NCBI GenBank assembly: GCA_937951485.1 | Contig: CALEDJ010000043.1 | Location: 1-59,128 of the forward strand | Length of the DNA: 59,128 bases | Source of the DNA: an uncultured bacterium | Lineage (GTDB): Bacteria > Hydrogenedentota > Hydrogenedentia > Hydrogenedentales > CAILVY01 | Direction: 5' to 3' | Shown: piece after piece, positions 7,754-16,380 of the stretch | Layout of the letters: every line of letters begins with the position of its first letter | Numbering within the stretch: the first letter of the stretch is position 1 | The notes under the pieces: generated by a model | What the model was told of the DNA's origin: nothing | Databases searched by the model: none | The model's input: the letters and a program-made list of their open reading frames with translations, nothing else | Program-made: the position numbers and the translations under genes

Positions 7754-8011
7754 CTACGGCAGCTGATTCAGCGGCACCGCCTCGTCAATCAACATGATGG
7801 GAATGTCGTCGCGGATGAGATACATATACGCGCCGTCCTGGCGCACCAGTCCGCCATCCGCTTTTTCGCTGATGGTTTCGCCGGCCCGGTTCTTCAGCGT
7901 TCCGGCTTCGATGGCGGCGTTCACCCTCGCCATCAGCGCCTCATCGGCGGGCATCACCGGCGTTTTGTTTTCCGGGCAGACCAAAATCTTCAAGAGTTCC
8001 GGATCAACCAT
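7754..8011 (-). CDS. Trm112 family protein (UPF0434)
   Basis: 85 residues: MVDPELLKILVCPENKTPV at the start and the diagnostic RDDIPIMLIDEAVPL at the end. Bacterial Trm112-like proteins are small zinc-ribbon-derived partners; in eukaryotes and archaea Trm112 activates tRNA, rRNA and release-factor methyltransferases, while the bacterial role is less clear. Only one Cys remains of the metal site, as is common in this group. AAGGAG lies nine bases upstream of the ATG and a near-consensus promoter is just ahead, so it is probably transcribed alone. Confidence 0.92.
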   Translation of the reverse strand: MVDPELLKILVCPENKTPVMPADEALMARVNAAIEAGTLKNRAGETISEKADGGLVRQDGAYMYLIRDDIPIMLIDEAVPLNQLP

Positions 8012-8043
8012 TTCACAACACTCCTTGTATTGACTGGTTCGCT

Positions 8044-8072
8044 ATTGTACCTGAGGCGACGCCATGTGTAAA
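8044..8072 (-). promoter_or_regulatory. Sigma70-type promoter for the Trm112 gene
   Basis: Minus strand: TTTACA (8072-8067), 17-base spacer, TACAAT (8049-8044); five of six matches in both hexamers. Predicted transcription start near 8037, giving a leader of about 26 bases that just covers the AAGGAG site. Confidence 0.7.
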
Positions 8073-8103
8073 AAGTCGAGATTTTTCGGATGGCTTCGCC
8101 GGA

Positions 8104-8586
8104 TCAGGAGTCCGTATGACCGACTAATTGTTGAAAGCGCGGATGAGACTTTATCGCCTCCAGTCCCGGCGCCTTGGCGAACTGATCGCGCAAGGACGGG
8201 TCGCACGCGGCGGCGCGCTCCAGCGCGGCGATGGCCTCATCGGCGCGGTCAGGGTGACAGACGACATAGAACATGCCCAGTTGGAGATGGCCTTCCGGAT
8301 TGCGGGGTTCCAAGTCCGCCCCCAGTTTCAATTGCTCCTCCGCATCGGCGAGGCGGCCGCGCTTCGCCAGCACCCCGCCAAGCATGAATCGCGCGGGCGT
8401 CCACGTCGGCATGAGGCGCACGCATCGCTGGAGGCTCTTTTGCGCCGTTTCCAGGTCTTTGTCCTTGAAAGCGCGCAGTGCGATTTCCCACTCGCGTTTC
8501 ATCCGCGACATGCGCATGCGGCCCCTGCCCCACTGATACATCAGGAGCAGCGCCAGAATGCCCAAGCCGACGAAGATTCTATACAT
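8104..8586 (-). CDS. Membrane-anchored TPR protein
   Basis: 160 residues from ATG 8586 (GAGGG about nine bases upstream); a second start at 8640 with AGGGGAG close in front would add 18 residues. One N-terminal transmembrane segment (MYRIFVGLGILALLLMYQW) precedes TPR-like helices: REWEIALRAFKDKDLETAQK, RCVRLMPTWTPARFMLG, LADAEEQLKLGADLEPRNPE. It closes with LEAIKSHPRFQQL, the same cap seen in the divergent TPR gene that starts at 8702. Likely a cytoplasm- or periplasm-facing scaffold; partner unknown. Confidence 0.78.
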   Translation of the reverse strand: MYRIFVGLGILALLLMYQWGRGRMRMSRMKREWEIALRAFKDKDLETAQKSLQRCVRLMPTWTPARFMLGGVLAKRGRLADAEEQLKLGADLEPRNPEGHLQLGMFYVVCHPDRADEAIAALERAAACDPSLRDQFAKAPGLEAIKSHPRFQQLVGHTDS

Positions 8587-8701
8587 TGCCACTGGCCCTC
8601 GATCGTGTAAAGCATAGCCGAAAACGCGCAGACAGCGCATGTTTCTCCCCTTACGGCGCCAATACGTTATACTGTCACCTGGTTCAGGATGGTGACGAAA
8701 C

Positions 8702-9550
8702 ATGAAATATCATCGGTGGATATGGATGACGGCGCTGCTCGCGGCGGCGCTGGCTGTGGCGCTGGCCGCCGTGCGGCATACGGGGGGCGCCCGCGACCGG
8801 CTGCTCCCATCCCCGGAGGAGGCGGTGGCGCAGGCGATGGCCCTCCTCGAAAAGGATCCCATGGCCGCGCAGCGGGAAACGCAGAACGCCGTGCGCACCG
8901 CCGCCGTGTATGCCGAGCGCGGCCTGATTGCCACCGCCGAGGCGTGCTACGTGCTCGGATTGCAATATCAGCGCGAAGACAATCCGCCCGCCGCCGAGGC
9001 GCTGTACAAGCGCGCCATTGCGCTGCGACCCGATTGGAACCGCCCTTATGTGGGCTTGGGCGGACTCCTTGGCCGCCACACCTTCGGGCGGAACGAGGAG
9101 GCCAGGGAGGCGCTGGAGCGCGCCATCGAGATTGACCCCGACTGGGCGCGCCCCTACAACATCCTTGCCATCATCCTGCGCATGGAAAACCGCCTGGAAG
9201 AGGCCGAAAAGGCGGCGCTCATTGCGTTGCGGCTCGACCCGGAAGACATCGCCTCGAACAACAACTACGGTAACCTGCTGCTGGCGCAGGGAAGGCTGGA
9301 AGAAGCGGAGCGATACTACGTCAAAGCCACGGAGATCAACCCCGATCATCCCAAGCCCTATTACAATCTCGCGTGCCTGCACAGCCTGCTCGGACATCCG
9401 GAGACCGCCATTGAATATCTGCGCGAATCCATCCGGCGCTCATCCATCCTGCGCGGCGATGCGGTGTTTGACCCGCATCTTGACGCCATCCGCGATCATC
9501 CCGAATTCCAGCGGCTCATTTATGGCGAAGAAGAATCCGATTCCGAATGA
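8702..9550 (+). CDS. Membrane-anchored TPR protein, divergent partner
   Basis: 282 residues with an N-terminal hydrophobic anchor (WMTALLAAALAVALAAV) and at least four consensus TPR units between residues 85 and 235, each with the D/N-P turn (AIALRPDW, AIEIDPDW, ALRLDPED, ATEINPDH). The C-terminal cap LDAIRDHPEFQRL matches the protein encoded divergently at 8104-8586, so the two may be ancient paralogues. LemA starts 27 bases downstream on the same strand, suggesting one transcript and a shared envelope role. Confidence 0.85.
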   Translation: MKYHRWIWMTALLAAALAVALAAVRHTGGARDRLLPSPEEAVAQAMALLEKDPMAAQRETQNAVRTAAVYAERGLIATAEACYVLGLQYQREDNPPAAEALYKRAIALRPDWNRPYVGLGGLLGRHTFGRNEEAREALERAIEIDPDWARPYNILAIILRMENRLEEAEKAALIALRLDPEDIASNNNYGNLLLAQGRLEEAERYYVKATEINPDHPKPYYNLACLHSLLGHPETAIEYLRESIRRSSILRGDAVFDPHLDAIRDHPEFQRLIYGEEESDSE

Positions 9551-9577
9551 CGCAGCACCGGAGAAAGGAACCTTGGA

Positions 9578-10135
9578 ATGGAAGCATGGCATCTGGCGCT
9601 GGGGGTGGTCTTTGTCTTGTTGCTGGCGCCGGCGATCATCTACAACCGTTTTGTACGGCTGCGCAATCATTGCATTGATGCATGGTCCTGCATTGACACG
9701 GAACTCAAGCGCCGCTACGACCTGATCCCCAACCTCGTGAACGTGGTGAAGGGCTACGCCGCCCACGAAAAAGCCGTGCTGGAGGAGGTCACGCGGCTGC
9801 GGCAGCAATGCGTGGCGGACACCAGCACGCCCGGACACCAGGCGAGCACGGAGAATCAACTGGTCACCGCGTTGCGTCGCCTGCTTGCCGTCGTCGAGCG
9901 CTATCCGGAACTCAAGGCCAGCGAAAATTTCCTCAAATTGCAGCAGGAACTCGCCATTACCGAGGACCGCATTCAGGCTGCGCGGCGTTTTTACAACGGC
10001 AACGTCCGCGAAATGAACAACGCCGTTCAGAGTTTTCCCTTTAACTTCTTCGCAAAAGCCTTCGGATTCGGCGCCGCTGAATTCTTCGAGATCGAAGACG
10101 TCCGTGCGCGCCAGGCCCCGGAAGTGAACATCTAA
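9578..10135 (+). CDS. lemA: LemA family protein
   Basis: 185 residues with an N-terminal transmembrane helix (LALGVVFVLLLAPAIIYN) followed by the LemA helical domain: NRFVRLRNHCIDAWSCIDTE, LKRRYDLIPNLVNVVKGYAA, HEKAVLEEVTRLR, YPELKASENFLKLQQELA, EDRIQAARRFYNGNVREMNN and the closing FPFNFFAKAFGF. LemA proteins are widespread inner-membrane proteins of unclear biochemical role, often with TPR or protease partners. It follows the TPR gene by 27 bases and is the last gene before a convergent URO-D gene. Confidence 0.95.
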   Translation: MEAWHLALGVVFVLLLAPAIIYNRFVRLRNHCIDAWSCIDTELKRRYDLIPNLVNVVKGYAAHEKAVLEEVTRLRQQCVADTSTPGHQASTENQLVTALRRLLAVVERYPELKASENFLKLQQELAITEDRIQAARRFYNGNVREMNNAVQSFPFNFFAKAFGFGAAEFFEIEDVRARQAPEVNI

Positions 10136-10198
10136 GCGCATGGTTTCATGGATGCCGATGCGGCCGGTCCCCCGCATGTCCGCCGTGGCCCCCGACCA

Positions 10199-11299
10199 TC
10201 ATTTCCATCTGGCGATGCGGCGCAGGATGACATCCGCTTCATCGCGACTTTGCACAGAAACCCCGAGCCAGACGCCCTCGGGGCGCAGATGCGCGGTGAT
10301 GACGTCCAGTTCATCGGGTTCGATGAAAAGTTGCACGGCCTTCCCGGCGGCCTGGCATCGCTGATAGACGGGCATCCAGTCCGAGGCGCGGCCGTTGCCC
10401 GCGCCATAAACCCACTGAATGGCGTTGAGTTCGGGGATTTCGAGCAGGCTGTCGAGATGGCGCAGGGCTTGGGGACCGTCCAGATGGTAGATGGACGCTT
10501 CCATGCGGCGGCATTCCTCGGCGATGCCGGGCAGAAAAAAGGCGTCAAACATTTCCTTGGAAATCATGCAGGAGAAATCGTTGGAAGGCACATGCCAGCG
10601 CAGCGTGGACACAATGCCGGGCCAACTGCAGACGGCCTGCTTCGCACTGCGCAGGTGGGCATGGAAAAAGTCATGGACATGAAAAAAAACATCCTGCACC
10701 CGGTCCAGCAGGGCGCGCACGGCGTCGGGATGCAGCAGCAGGTCGGTGTTGAGCGCCAGCGGATCGCGGAACGCGGCGAGGGCGTCGCCGCCGGGATGCA
10801 GGTCGGTCATGCCGGTGTAGAACAGCCCTTTGCCGGCCTCGAGCAGCGCGTCGGTCATGGCCAGCAGCGCCCGCCAATACGGATTGTCTTCCGAAAAATG
10901 CAGGCGCGCTGCATCGGCCCAATCGAAAAGAAAGGGCTTCGCCCACGAGGTCGTCTCGGTGTATTCCAGTTCCTGGCCGAAAAAGGCGCTGAAGACCTCC
11001 GGGCCGAGGTTGGGCCACGCGTGGGGCAGGGCATCGCCGCCGTATTCGGTATTGCGCACCGATGCCACGGCCCACGCCGCCGCGCGCTGCGGGTCCCACC
11101 ACCGGTCCCGCATGGTGGCATACGGCGGGTCTGCAGGCCAGGGGTGCGCGGGCGGGACCTTCGGCCATTGCATGACGACCACCGGCCGGTCCAGCACCGC
11201 GCATTGCCAGAACGCGTCCTGGCGCGCCAGGCGGCGGTCCCATTCCTCAATGTAATCCAAGGGCATGATGTCCTGCACGGAAGATTCCTCCGCCGCCAT
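10199..11299 (-). CDS. Uroporphyrinogen decarboxylase-like (URO-D superfamily) protein
   Basis: 366 residues from ATG 11299; ATG at 11266 (MPLDYIEEW) is an equally plausible start. The fold shows the URO-D/corrinoid methyltransferase plan: substrate-pocket start RPVVVMQWPKV, helices LLLHPDAVRALLDRVQDVFF, CSWPGIVSTLRWHVPSNDFS, FFLPGIAEECRRMEASIYHL, DGPQALRHLDSLLEIPELNA, IQWVYGAGNG and the closing strand GVWLGVSVQSRDEADVI. The residue set resembles the URO-D-like proteins common in Planctomycetota-type genomes, which are thought to demethylate or bind corrinoid-linked methyl groups rather than make heme. No neighbouring corrinoid protein is present here, so the substrate is unknown. Confidence 0.8.
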   Translation of the reverse strand: MAAEESSVQDIMPLDYIEEWDRRLARQDAFWQCAVLDRPVVVMQWPKVPPAHPWPADPPYATMRDRWWDPQRAAAWAVASVRNTEYGGDALPHAWPNLGPEVFSAFFGQELEYTETTSWAKPFLFDWADAARLHFSEDNPYWRALLAMTDALLEAGKGLFYTGMTDLHPGGDALAAFRDPLALNTDLLLHPDAVRALLDRVQDVFFHVHDFFHAHLRSAKQAVCSWPGIVSTLRWHVPSNDFSCMISKEMFDAFFLPGIAEECRRMEASIYHLDGPQALRHLDSLLEIPELNAIQWVYGAGNGRASDWMPVYQRCQAAGKAVQLFIEPDELDVITAHLRPEGVWLGVSVQSRDEADVILRRIARWK

Positions 11300-11715
11300 G
11301 GTATCAGGCGGCTGCCTCCCAAGGCGATGGGGCGCGTTGGGATTGCATCATGCCGGAAAAGTGTTTGGTGGTGTGTGGTGAAAACATCAGAAACAGGATG
11401 TATTTGTCACAACACGTTGGCCGAATGGCATGGATTGTGTATTTCCCCGACAGTCTATGCCCTTCAGACAAAATGTTACGAAAGTTTTTCCGAATTCCAT
11501 ATCTCTTCAGGCGGCGATTCGCAAAAGAAATTTTCACGGTGCGCGGTGCGGAACCGACCTCAGAAAGATGATCGTCTCCTGTCGCGATTCTGTCTGCATA
11601 TGGTACGATAACGCCCGATACTTTCTCCTGTATGACAGGGTTTGTGCGACAGGCCGGCCAAAAAGGTTTCTTGCGTTCTGTTTACATGCGGTCAAAAATA
11701 TTGCGGAAGGCGTTT
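11300..11715. other. 416-base gap, AT-richer than surroundings, no gene seen
   Basis: Lies between the divergent URO-D-like and alpha/beta hydrolase genes, so it should hold both promoters. Open frames here have no family resemblance or ribosome-binding site. A weak -10 (TACGAT after TGG at about 11600-11608) is the only promoter-like element noticed. Confidence 0.4.
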
Positions 11716-12504
11716 ATGGTATTCATGCAGAAGACGGGAACAGGTACGCGCGGTTACCTTGGCGTGCATGGTTGGGCGGGCGACCACCGCACTTTCGCCC
11801 CTCTGGTATCGTTGCTGCCCGAGGGGAAATGTCTTTACGCGTTGGACCTGCCGGGCTGGGGAAAAAGCCCCGCACCGGCGACATGGGACCTGGATGCATA
11901 TACGGCCGCATTGCAGGAAGCGGTGAACGCGACAGGCCTGCAAGAGATTACGCTGATGGGGTATTGCGGCGGGGCGAACCTGTGTCTGGAGGCGCTGCGG
12001 CGCGGGCTGTCGCCGGTGCGGCGTCTGGTGATGATTGACCCGTTCGCCTTTGCACCGTGGTATCTGGCCCTTTTTACCTGGGGCGAGTTCGGGCGGCATG
12101 CCTATTACGTCACGTTTGCGAATCCGGTGGGACGATGGATTGCGAATGCCATGACCCGCAACAAACGCCGGCGGGGGCGGAACATGACACGGTCTTTCGC
12201 GAACATCAATCACGAGGTCGCGCTGCGCTTCCTCCGAATGCTTTGTGAGACCGGGGATGTGCGGTGTTTTCGTGGACTTGACGTGGCTGTGGACATTGCC
12301 TACGGGACAAAAACCTTCGCGGCGGTTAAAAAAGGCATGGCGATTTGGCGGGAAGTGTTTCCTCGGGCAGGCATATTTGAACTTGCCGGCGCGGGCCACG
12401 AACCGTTGCGCGAAGCAACACAGCAATTGGCGGACATTATCTTTCATTCATCCCCTGTCGCAGACAATCCCGCCATCGGTGGCGTACAAGAGGTGATTGC
12501 TTGA
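11716..12504 (+). CDS. Alpha/beta hydrolase with Cys nucleophile
   Basis: 262 residues from ATG 11716, chosen because GGAAGG lies five bases upstream; earlier ATGs at 11632 and 11686 lack a site. The oxyanion motif LGVHGWAGDHRTF, YALDLPGWGKSPAP, and nucleophile elbow LMGYCGGANLCLEAL are all present, but the nucleophile is Cys84 (G-Y-C-G-G) rather than Ser, as in dienelactone hydrolases and PHA synthases. A catalytic His is likely in LAGAGHEPLREA. The usual acid position after strand 7 reads YGTKTF, without Asp. A basic patch (NAMTRNKRRRGRNMTR) may face the membrane. The next gene starts on the overlapping TTGA, so both proteins are made together; an acyl transfer or ester cleavage on the same lipid is likely. 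Confidence 0.82.
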   Translation: MVFMQKTGTGTRGYLGVHGWAGDHRTFAPLVSLLPEGKCLYALDLPGWGKSPAPATWDLDAYTAALQEAVNATGLQEITLMGYCGGANLCLEALRRGLSPVRRLVMIDPFAFAPWYLALFTWGEFGRHAYYVTFANPVGRWIANAMTRNKRRRGRNMTRSFANINHEVALRFLRMLCETGDVRCFRGLDVAVDIAYGTKTFAAVKKGMAIWREVFPRAGIFELAGAGHEPLREATQQLADIIFHSSPVADNPAIGGVQEVIA

Positions 12505-13652
12505 CTCCGGCAATGCAGGTGCTTGGATACGGTGCACTCGCTGTAAATCTTCTGGTGCTTTGGATCGTGTTCTGGAACATTCGCGCCTGGCCCAAGGTCC
12601 GCCGGACGGAACACAGGCGCTTCACCGACTGCATTTCGGTGTTGATTCCGGCGCGCAATGAAGAATTCCGCCTGGCTGCATGCCTGGAAAGCCTCGTGGC
12701 GCAGGACGCCGTCGTCGGGGAGATTCTGGTCTATGACGACCATTCCACCGATGGCACCGCCGCGCTGGTGCAGGATTGGGCGCTCAGAGATGCGCGCATT
12801 CGACTGGTCCCGCCGGTGCCGCTGGAGGCGGGGTGGCTGGGCAAGCCGTTCGCTTGCGCCCGGATTGCCGAGGCTGCGCAATATGAATGGCTGCTGTTCC
12901 TTGACGCCGATACGCGGGTGCGGCCTGGTGCCGCGGCGGCCATCCTGCAGGAAGCGATAGACCGACAGGCGACACTGCTGTCCTGCTGGCCCGACCTGGT
13001 GATGGAAAGTTTCTGGGAGCGTCTGCTCATGCCTCTCTTCCCGTTTTTCCTGTTCAGCCTCTATCCCGCGCCGCTCTCTTTGAAATATGATTACTCCCAA
13101 CTCGGTGTAGCCCACGGCGCATGTATATTGGCGCAACGCCAAGCCTACCGGCGCACCGGCGGGCATTATATGGTCAAGGACGAAATCGTCGAGGATGCAT
13201 GGCTGGCGCGGCGCTGGCGCGCCGCCGCGGAAAAAGGGATTTTCCTGGACGGCAGCGAACTGGTGCAGTTGCGCATGTATGCCTCTCTTGGCGAAATCTG
13301 GCGGGGATTTCAGAAGAACTTCTATCCCGGCTTCCGCCATGCGACCAGTTTCTGGGCTTTTCTCATTCTGCATGGCGTCGCCTTTCTCCTGCCGTTCATC
13401 ATTTCGCCGGCGATGCTTCTGGGCGAACGCCATCTCTGGCCGTTTCTGGCGGCGGCAGGATGCACTTTAGCCTCGCGTGGGGCGCTTGCGGCGCGGTTCC
13501 GCCAGCCCTTCTGGCCCGTGCTGCTGCACCCGGTGGCTCAGGCCATGCTCATCGCGTTGGGCCTATCGTCATGGTGGCGGTGCATCACGGGAAAGGGCGT
13601 GCGCTGGAAGGACAGAAATTACTTCTCCACTGGAGAAAACGGGCGGAAGTAA
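12501..13652 (+). CDS. Membrane GT2 glycosyltransferase, CrtQ-like
   Basis: 383 residues. Start taken as TTG at 12501 overlapping the previous stop (TTGA), with GAGG seven bases upstream; ATG at 12513 is the alternative. One N-terminal helix (YGALAVNLLVLWIVFWN) leads to a GT-A domain: ISVLIPARNEE, VYDDHSTDGTAALV, LFLDADTRV (the D-x-D), GHYMVKDEIVEDAWLARRW acid loop. Three C-terminal helices follow and it ends GKGVRWKDRNYFSTGE, matching the W-K-x-R-x-Y ending of staphyloxanthin CrtQ. It may glycosylate a carotenoid, hopanoid or polyprenyl lipid. Coupling to the hydrolase suggests one lipid-modification route. Confidence 0.85.
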   Translation: MTPAMQVLGYGALAVNLLVLWIVFWNIRAWPKVRRTEHRRFTDCISVLIPARNEEFRLAACLESLVAQDAVVGEILVYDDHSTDGTAALVQDWALRDARIRLVPPVPLEAGWLGKPFACARIAEAAQYEWLLFLDADTRVRPGAAAAILQEAIDRQATLLSCWPDLVMESFWERLLMPLFPFFLFSLYPAPLSLKYDYSQLGVAHGACILAQRQAYRRTGGHYMVKDEIVEDAWLARRWRAAAEKGIFLDGSELVQLRMYASLGEIWRGFQKNFYPGFRHATSFWAFLILHGVAFLLPFIISPAMLLGERHLWPFLAAAGCTLASRGALAARFRQPFWPVLLHPVAQAMLIALGLSSWWRCITGKGVRWKDRNYFSTGENGRK

Positions 13653-13701
13653 GCCGGGGGCTTCGGTGGCGAGTGCGCCGCCGCCTTTGGCGGAAACCTC
13701 T

Positions 13702-14655
13702 TCACCAAAGTTCGTTGGCGAATTGGCGAATGACTTCCAAGGTAACTGCGACGGAAGCATTCACAGGAGCAGGTCCCTCCTCCTCATAACGGCGAAACTC
13801 TACGTGGCCATCCATATGCAGGAGATTGCATCCGCCAGGCACGTGACTGAAAAAATCCGGTTTGGCAATGACGAAATCGCTCATGATCCACAGGCGACTT
13901 TGTGCCTCGGCATTGGCGGCGGGACTGTTGATGTCCGTGATCAGAAAGCGCTCTATCCCTTCGCGCAGTCGGAAAACGGTGTTGCCGCCGCCGTTGCCCG
14001 CGCCCGCTGCCACCACAATGTCCCGGTCCAGCGGTTCCGGATTGGCGAAGAAAACCAGCTGAAGCACCGGTTGCCCCAGAATGCTCGTCAATTGCAGAGG
14101 GCCGGACAGGTCCGCGCGGCCGTAAATGGCCAGGGTTTCCGACGGGTCGCTTCGATCGCATTTGTCCAATACATATCCAAAGTACATGTAGCAGGCATTC
14201 GCGAGGGAAATGCCGCGATTTCTCTGGAGACCGCCGGTTCCATCATCACACGCAAAGACCACATCCCACGCGCCGTTCGCATTCTTGAATGAGTCCTTTG
14301 AAACGAGGGCGCTGGAAGGACAGGCAAGGACGGCAGGATCGGTCAGGTATTCCGGATAGATCGCCGAAAGGCGGGGCACTGTCCCAAAAACGGCCGCCCG
14401 TGCGCCCGTGGGATTAAGCGCGTCGCAGTCATACAGTTGCTCCAGATTCCCCTCAAGAGGGGGGTAATATTCGCCGCGCGACTCATTGCTGTACATCTTG
14501 AAGACCAGCCCCCATTGCTTCAGGTTGTTTTGACAACTTGCGCGCCGTGCCGCTTCTCGGGCGCGCGCCAGGGCGGGGAGGAGGATGGCGGCCAGAATGC
14601 CGATAATGGCAATCACTACCAGCAACTCGATTAGCGTAAAGCCCTTTCTGGACAC
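13702..14655 (-). CDS. Type II secretion pseudopilin-like protein, H-X9-DG type
   Basis: 317 residues from GTG at 14655, supported by GGAGAAGG five bases upstream; an ATG at 14730 would give an unusually long leader. The short leader VSRKG precedes [20 protein letters not shown], the class III prepilin cleavage site with Glu5, then [20 protein letters not shown]. The C-terminal [20 protein letters not shown] is the H-X9-DG motif of the large secreted family abundant in PVC-group genomes. Needs a prepilin peptidase not encoded here. A close paralogue is at 57693-58679. Function unknown; surface or periplasmic fibre is likely. Confidence 0.9.
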   Translation of the reverse strand: MSRKGFTLIELLVVIAIIGILAAILLPALARAREAARRASCQNNLKQWGLVFKMYSNESRGEYYPPLEGNLEQLYDCDALNPTGARAAVFGTVPRLSAIYPEYLTDPAVLACPSSALVSKDSFKNANGAWDVVFACDDGTGGLQRNRGISLANACYMYFGYVLDKCDRSDPSETLAIYGRADLSGPLQLTSILGQPVLQLVFFANPEPLDRDIVVAAGAGNGGGNTVFRLREGIERFLITDINSPAANAEAQSRLWIMSDFVIAKPDFFSHVPGGCNLLHMDGHVEFRRYEEEGPAPVNASVAVTLEVIRQFANELW

Positions 14656-14802
14656 GGGGACCTTCTCCCGACCCGGTTTGGACACGGCAATTCCTATTGT
14701 ACTGCATTGGGAACCGGTAATCATTTTCAATTGTACTCTTCTATATTCAGGTTTTGGCTGCGGGGCGAACAGCGGGACGTACGATGTTTCCGCTTAATGT
14801 CC

Positions 14803-14847
14803 CGGCGCTTCGCGCCGATCCTTTCGAAAGGGGCCGGAAACGGCCCC
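14803..14847. other. Three consecutive hairpins in a 471-base divergent gap
   Basis: The gap 14656-15126 separates the leftward pseudopilin from the rightward PHP gene and holds no credible gene. It contains CGGCGC-ttc-GCGCCG (14803-14817), CCTTTCGAAAGG (14820-14831, palindrome) and GGGGCCG-gaaa-CGGCCCC (14830-14847), the last closed by a GNRA tetraloop. The second and third share two bases and cannot form together. This could be a terminator/antiterminator, a small RNA or a dispersed palindromic repeat. Confidence 0.55.
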
Positions 14848-15126
14848 GTGGTGTGCTCCGCCTGTCATTGCCATTCCGCTTCAGCATTGTTTCCATGAAC
14901 ACGGTGTTCTGTGTGGCCTGCTTGACAGCCGACGGCACAGTCCCTGTTCGCTGTACAGACACCCGCGAGGGCGGCGCGGCCGCACCGTCTGATAAAACGT
15001 TTTTGACCGGCGTTGGATTCCGAAAATTGATTGGACCCGCCCGGGATTGCGATTGCCGGACAAAATGTTTAGTCTAAGAGTGGACTGAAAACAGACGAAA
15101 TGGGCACGGATGAAAAGGAAAAATCC

Positions 15127-16380
15127 ATGAAAAAATCTTTTTTGTCAATCGCCTGGTGTCTATGGCTTGCGGCGGGCGCTGCCGCAGCGGACCAATGGTA
15201 CAAGGGATCGTTGCACATGCATTCGTTATGGAGTGATGGTGATGCGGCCCCGGAAGTGGCCATCGCCTGGTATTTGGACCACGGGTGGGATTTCGTGTGC
15301 CTGACGGACCATAACGTGTTGCAGCAGGGCGAGCGTTTTTTCCCGATCAGCACGGACCGCACGCTGCGGGAGGAGCATGTGGCGGCGATTCGGGAGCGGT
15401 TCGGCGAGGATTGGGTGGAAATCCGCGAATCGGAACGCCGCGCCATGCGGCTGAAAACGATGGAGGAGTTGCAGGGACATTTCAATGCGCCGGGCAAATT
15501 TCTGGTCATGCAGGGCGAGGAGATCACCACCGGCGGCGGCAGTCCGCATGTGAACGGCATCAACCTTGTGGAGTTCATCGAACCGTCGCGCAAGAACGGC
15601 ATGACAGAGATCATTCAACGCTATGTTGACGCGGTGGCCGCACAGGCCGGCGAACACGGCAGGCCGATGATTGCGATGCTCAACCATGTGAACTGGTCCG
15701 ACGGGGTGACGGTGGAGGAATCGTTGGGGGTCAAAGGATTATATTTCTTCGAGGTATACAACGGCCATCCCACGGTGGCCAACTGGGGTCACGAGGGCAA
15801 AGGCTATCCGCCGACGGACCGGCACTGGGACGTCCTGCTGGCGATGAATATTCTGAAGGACCCGGATTCTGTCCTCTACGGCACGGCCACGGATGACGCG
15901 CACAATTACCATGAGTTCCACAGCAGGAACGCCAACCCCGGCCGGGGTTGGGTGATGGTGCGCGCATCGGAACTGGCGCCGAACACGCTGGCAGAGGCGC
16001 TGAAGCGCGGCGATTTCTACGCGAGCACCGGCGTCGTGATCAATGAGATTCGGCGCGAGGCCCGCGCGCTGAGTTTCGACATTGCGGCGGCGCCGGGCGT
16101 CACCTACACCACGCAGTTCATCGGCACGCTGAAGGGCTTTGACACCGCCTCCGAGGAAGTGCTGGACGCCGAAGGCAACGCGAAGCCGCGCGGCAGCCGC
16201 CGCTACAGTCCGACCATCGGCCAGGTGCTGAAGGAAACCACCGACCTGTCGCCGTCCTACGCATTCACCGGCGAAGAACTGTACGTGCGCGCGCGCGTTG
16301 TGTCCGATAAGCAGCAACCAAACCCGTTCAAAGAGGGCGACACCGAGATGGCGTGGGTGCAGCCGGTACTGGTGAAATGA
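15127..16380 (+). CDS. Secreted PHP-domain phosphoesterase-like protein
   Basis: 417 residues from ATG 15127 (AAGGA seven bases upstream) with a signal peptide MKKSFLSIAWCLWLAAGAAA. Metal-ligand motifs of the PHP fold are present in order: LHMHSLWSDGD, CLTDHNVLQ, VMQGEEITT, AMLNHVNWSD and GTATDDAHNYHEF. PHP proteins hydrolyse phosphoesters with a trinuclear metal centre; this secreted group is common in Planctomycetota-like genomes and its substrate is unknown. The C-terminal 120 residues form a beta-rich extension (SFDIAAAPGVTYTTQFIG). Its stop overlaps the next start (ATGA). Confidence 0.9.
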   Translation: MKKSFLSIAWCLWLAAGAAAADQWYKGSLHMHSLWSDGDAAPEVAIAWYLDHGWDFVCLTDHNVLQQGERFFPISTDRTLREEHVAAIRERFGEDWVEIRESERRAMRLKTMEELQGHFNAPGKFLVMQGEEITTGGGSPHVNGINLVEFIEPSRKNGMTEIIQRYVDAVAAQAGEHGRPMIAMLNHVNWSDGVTVEESLGVKGLYFFEVYNGHPTVANWGHEGKGYPPTDRHWDVLLAMNILKDPDSVLYGTATDDAHNYHEFHSRNANPGRGWVMVRASELAPNTLAEALKRGDFYASTGVVINEIRREARALSFDIAAAPGVTYTTQFIGTLKGFDTASEEVLDAEGNAKPRGSRRYSPTIGQVLKETTDLSPSYAFTGEELYVRARVVSDKQQPNPFKEGDTEMAWVQPVLVK

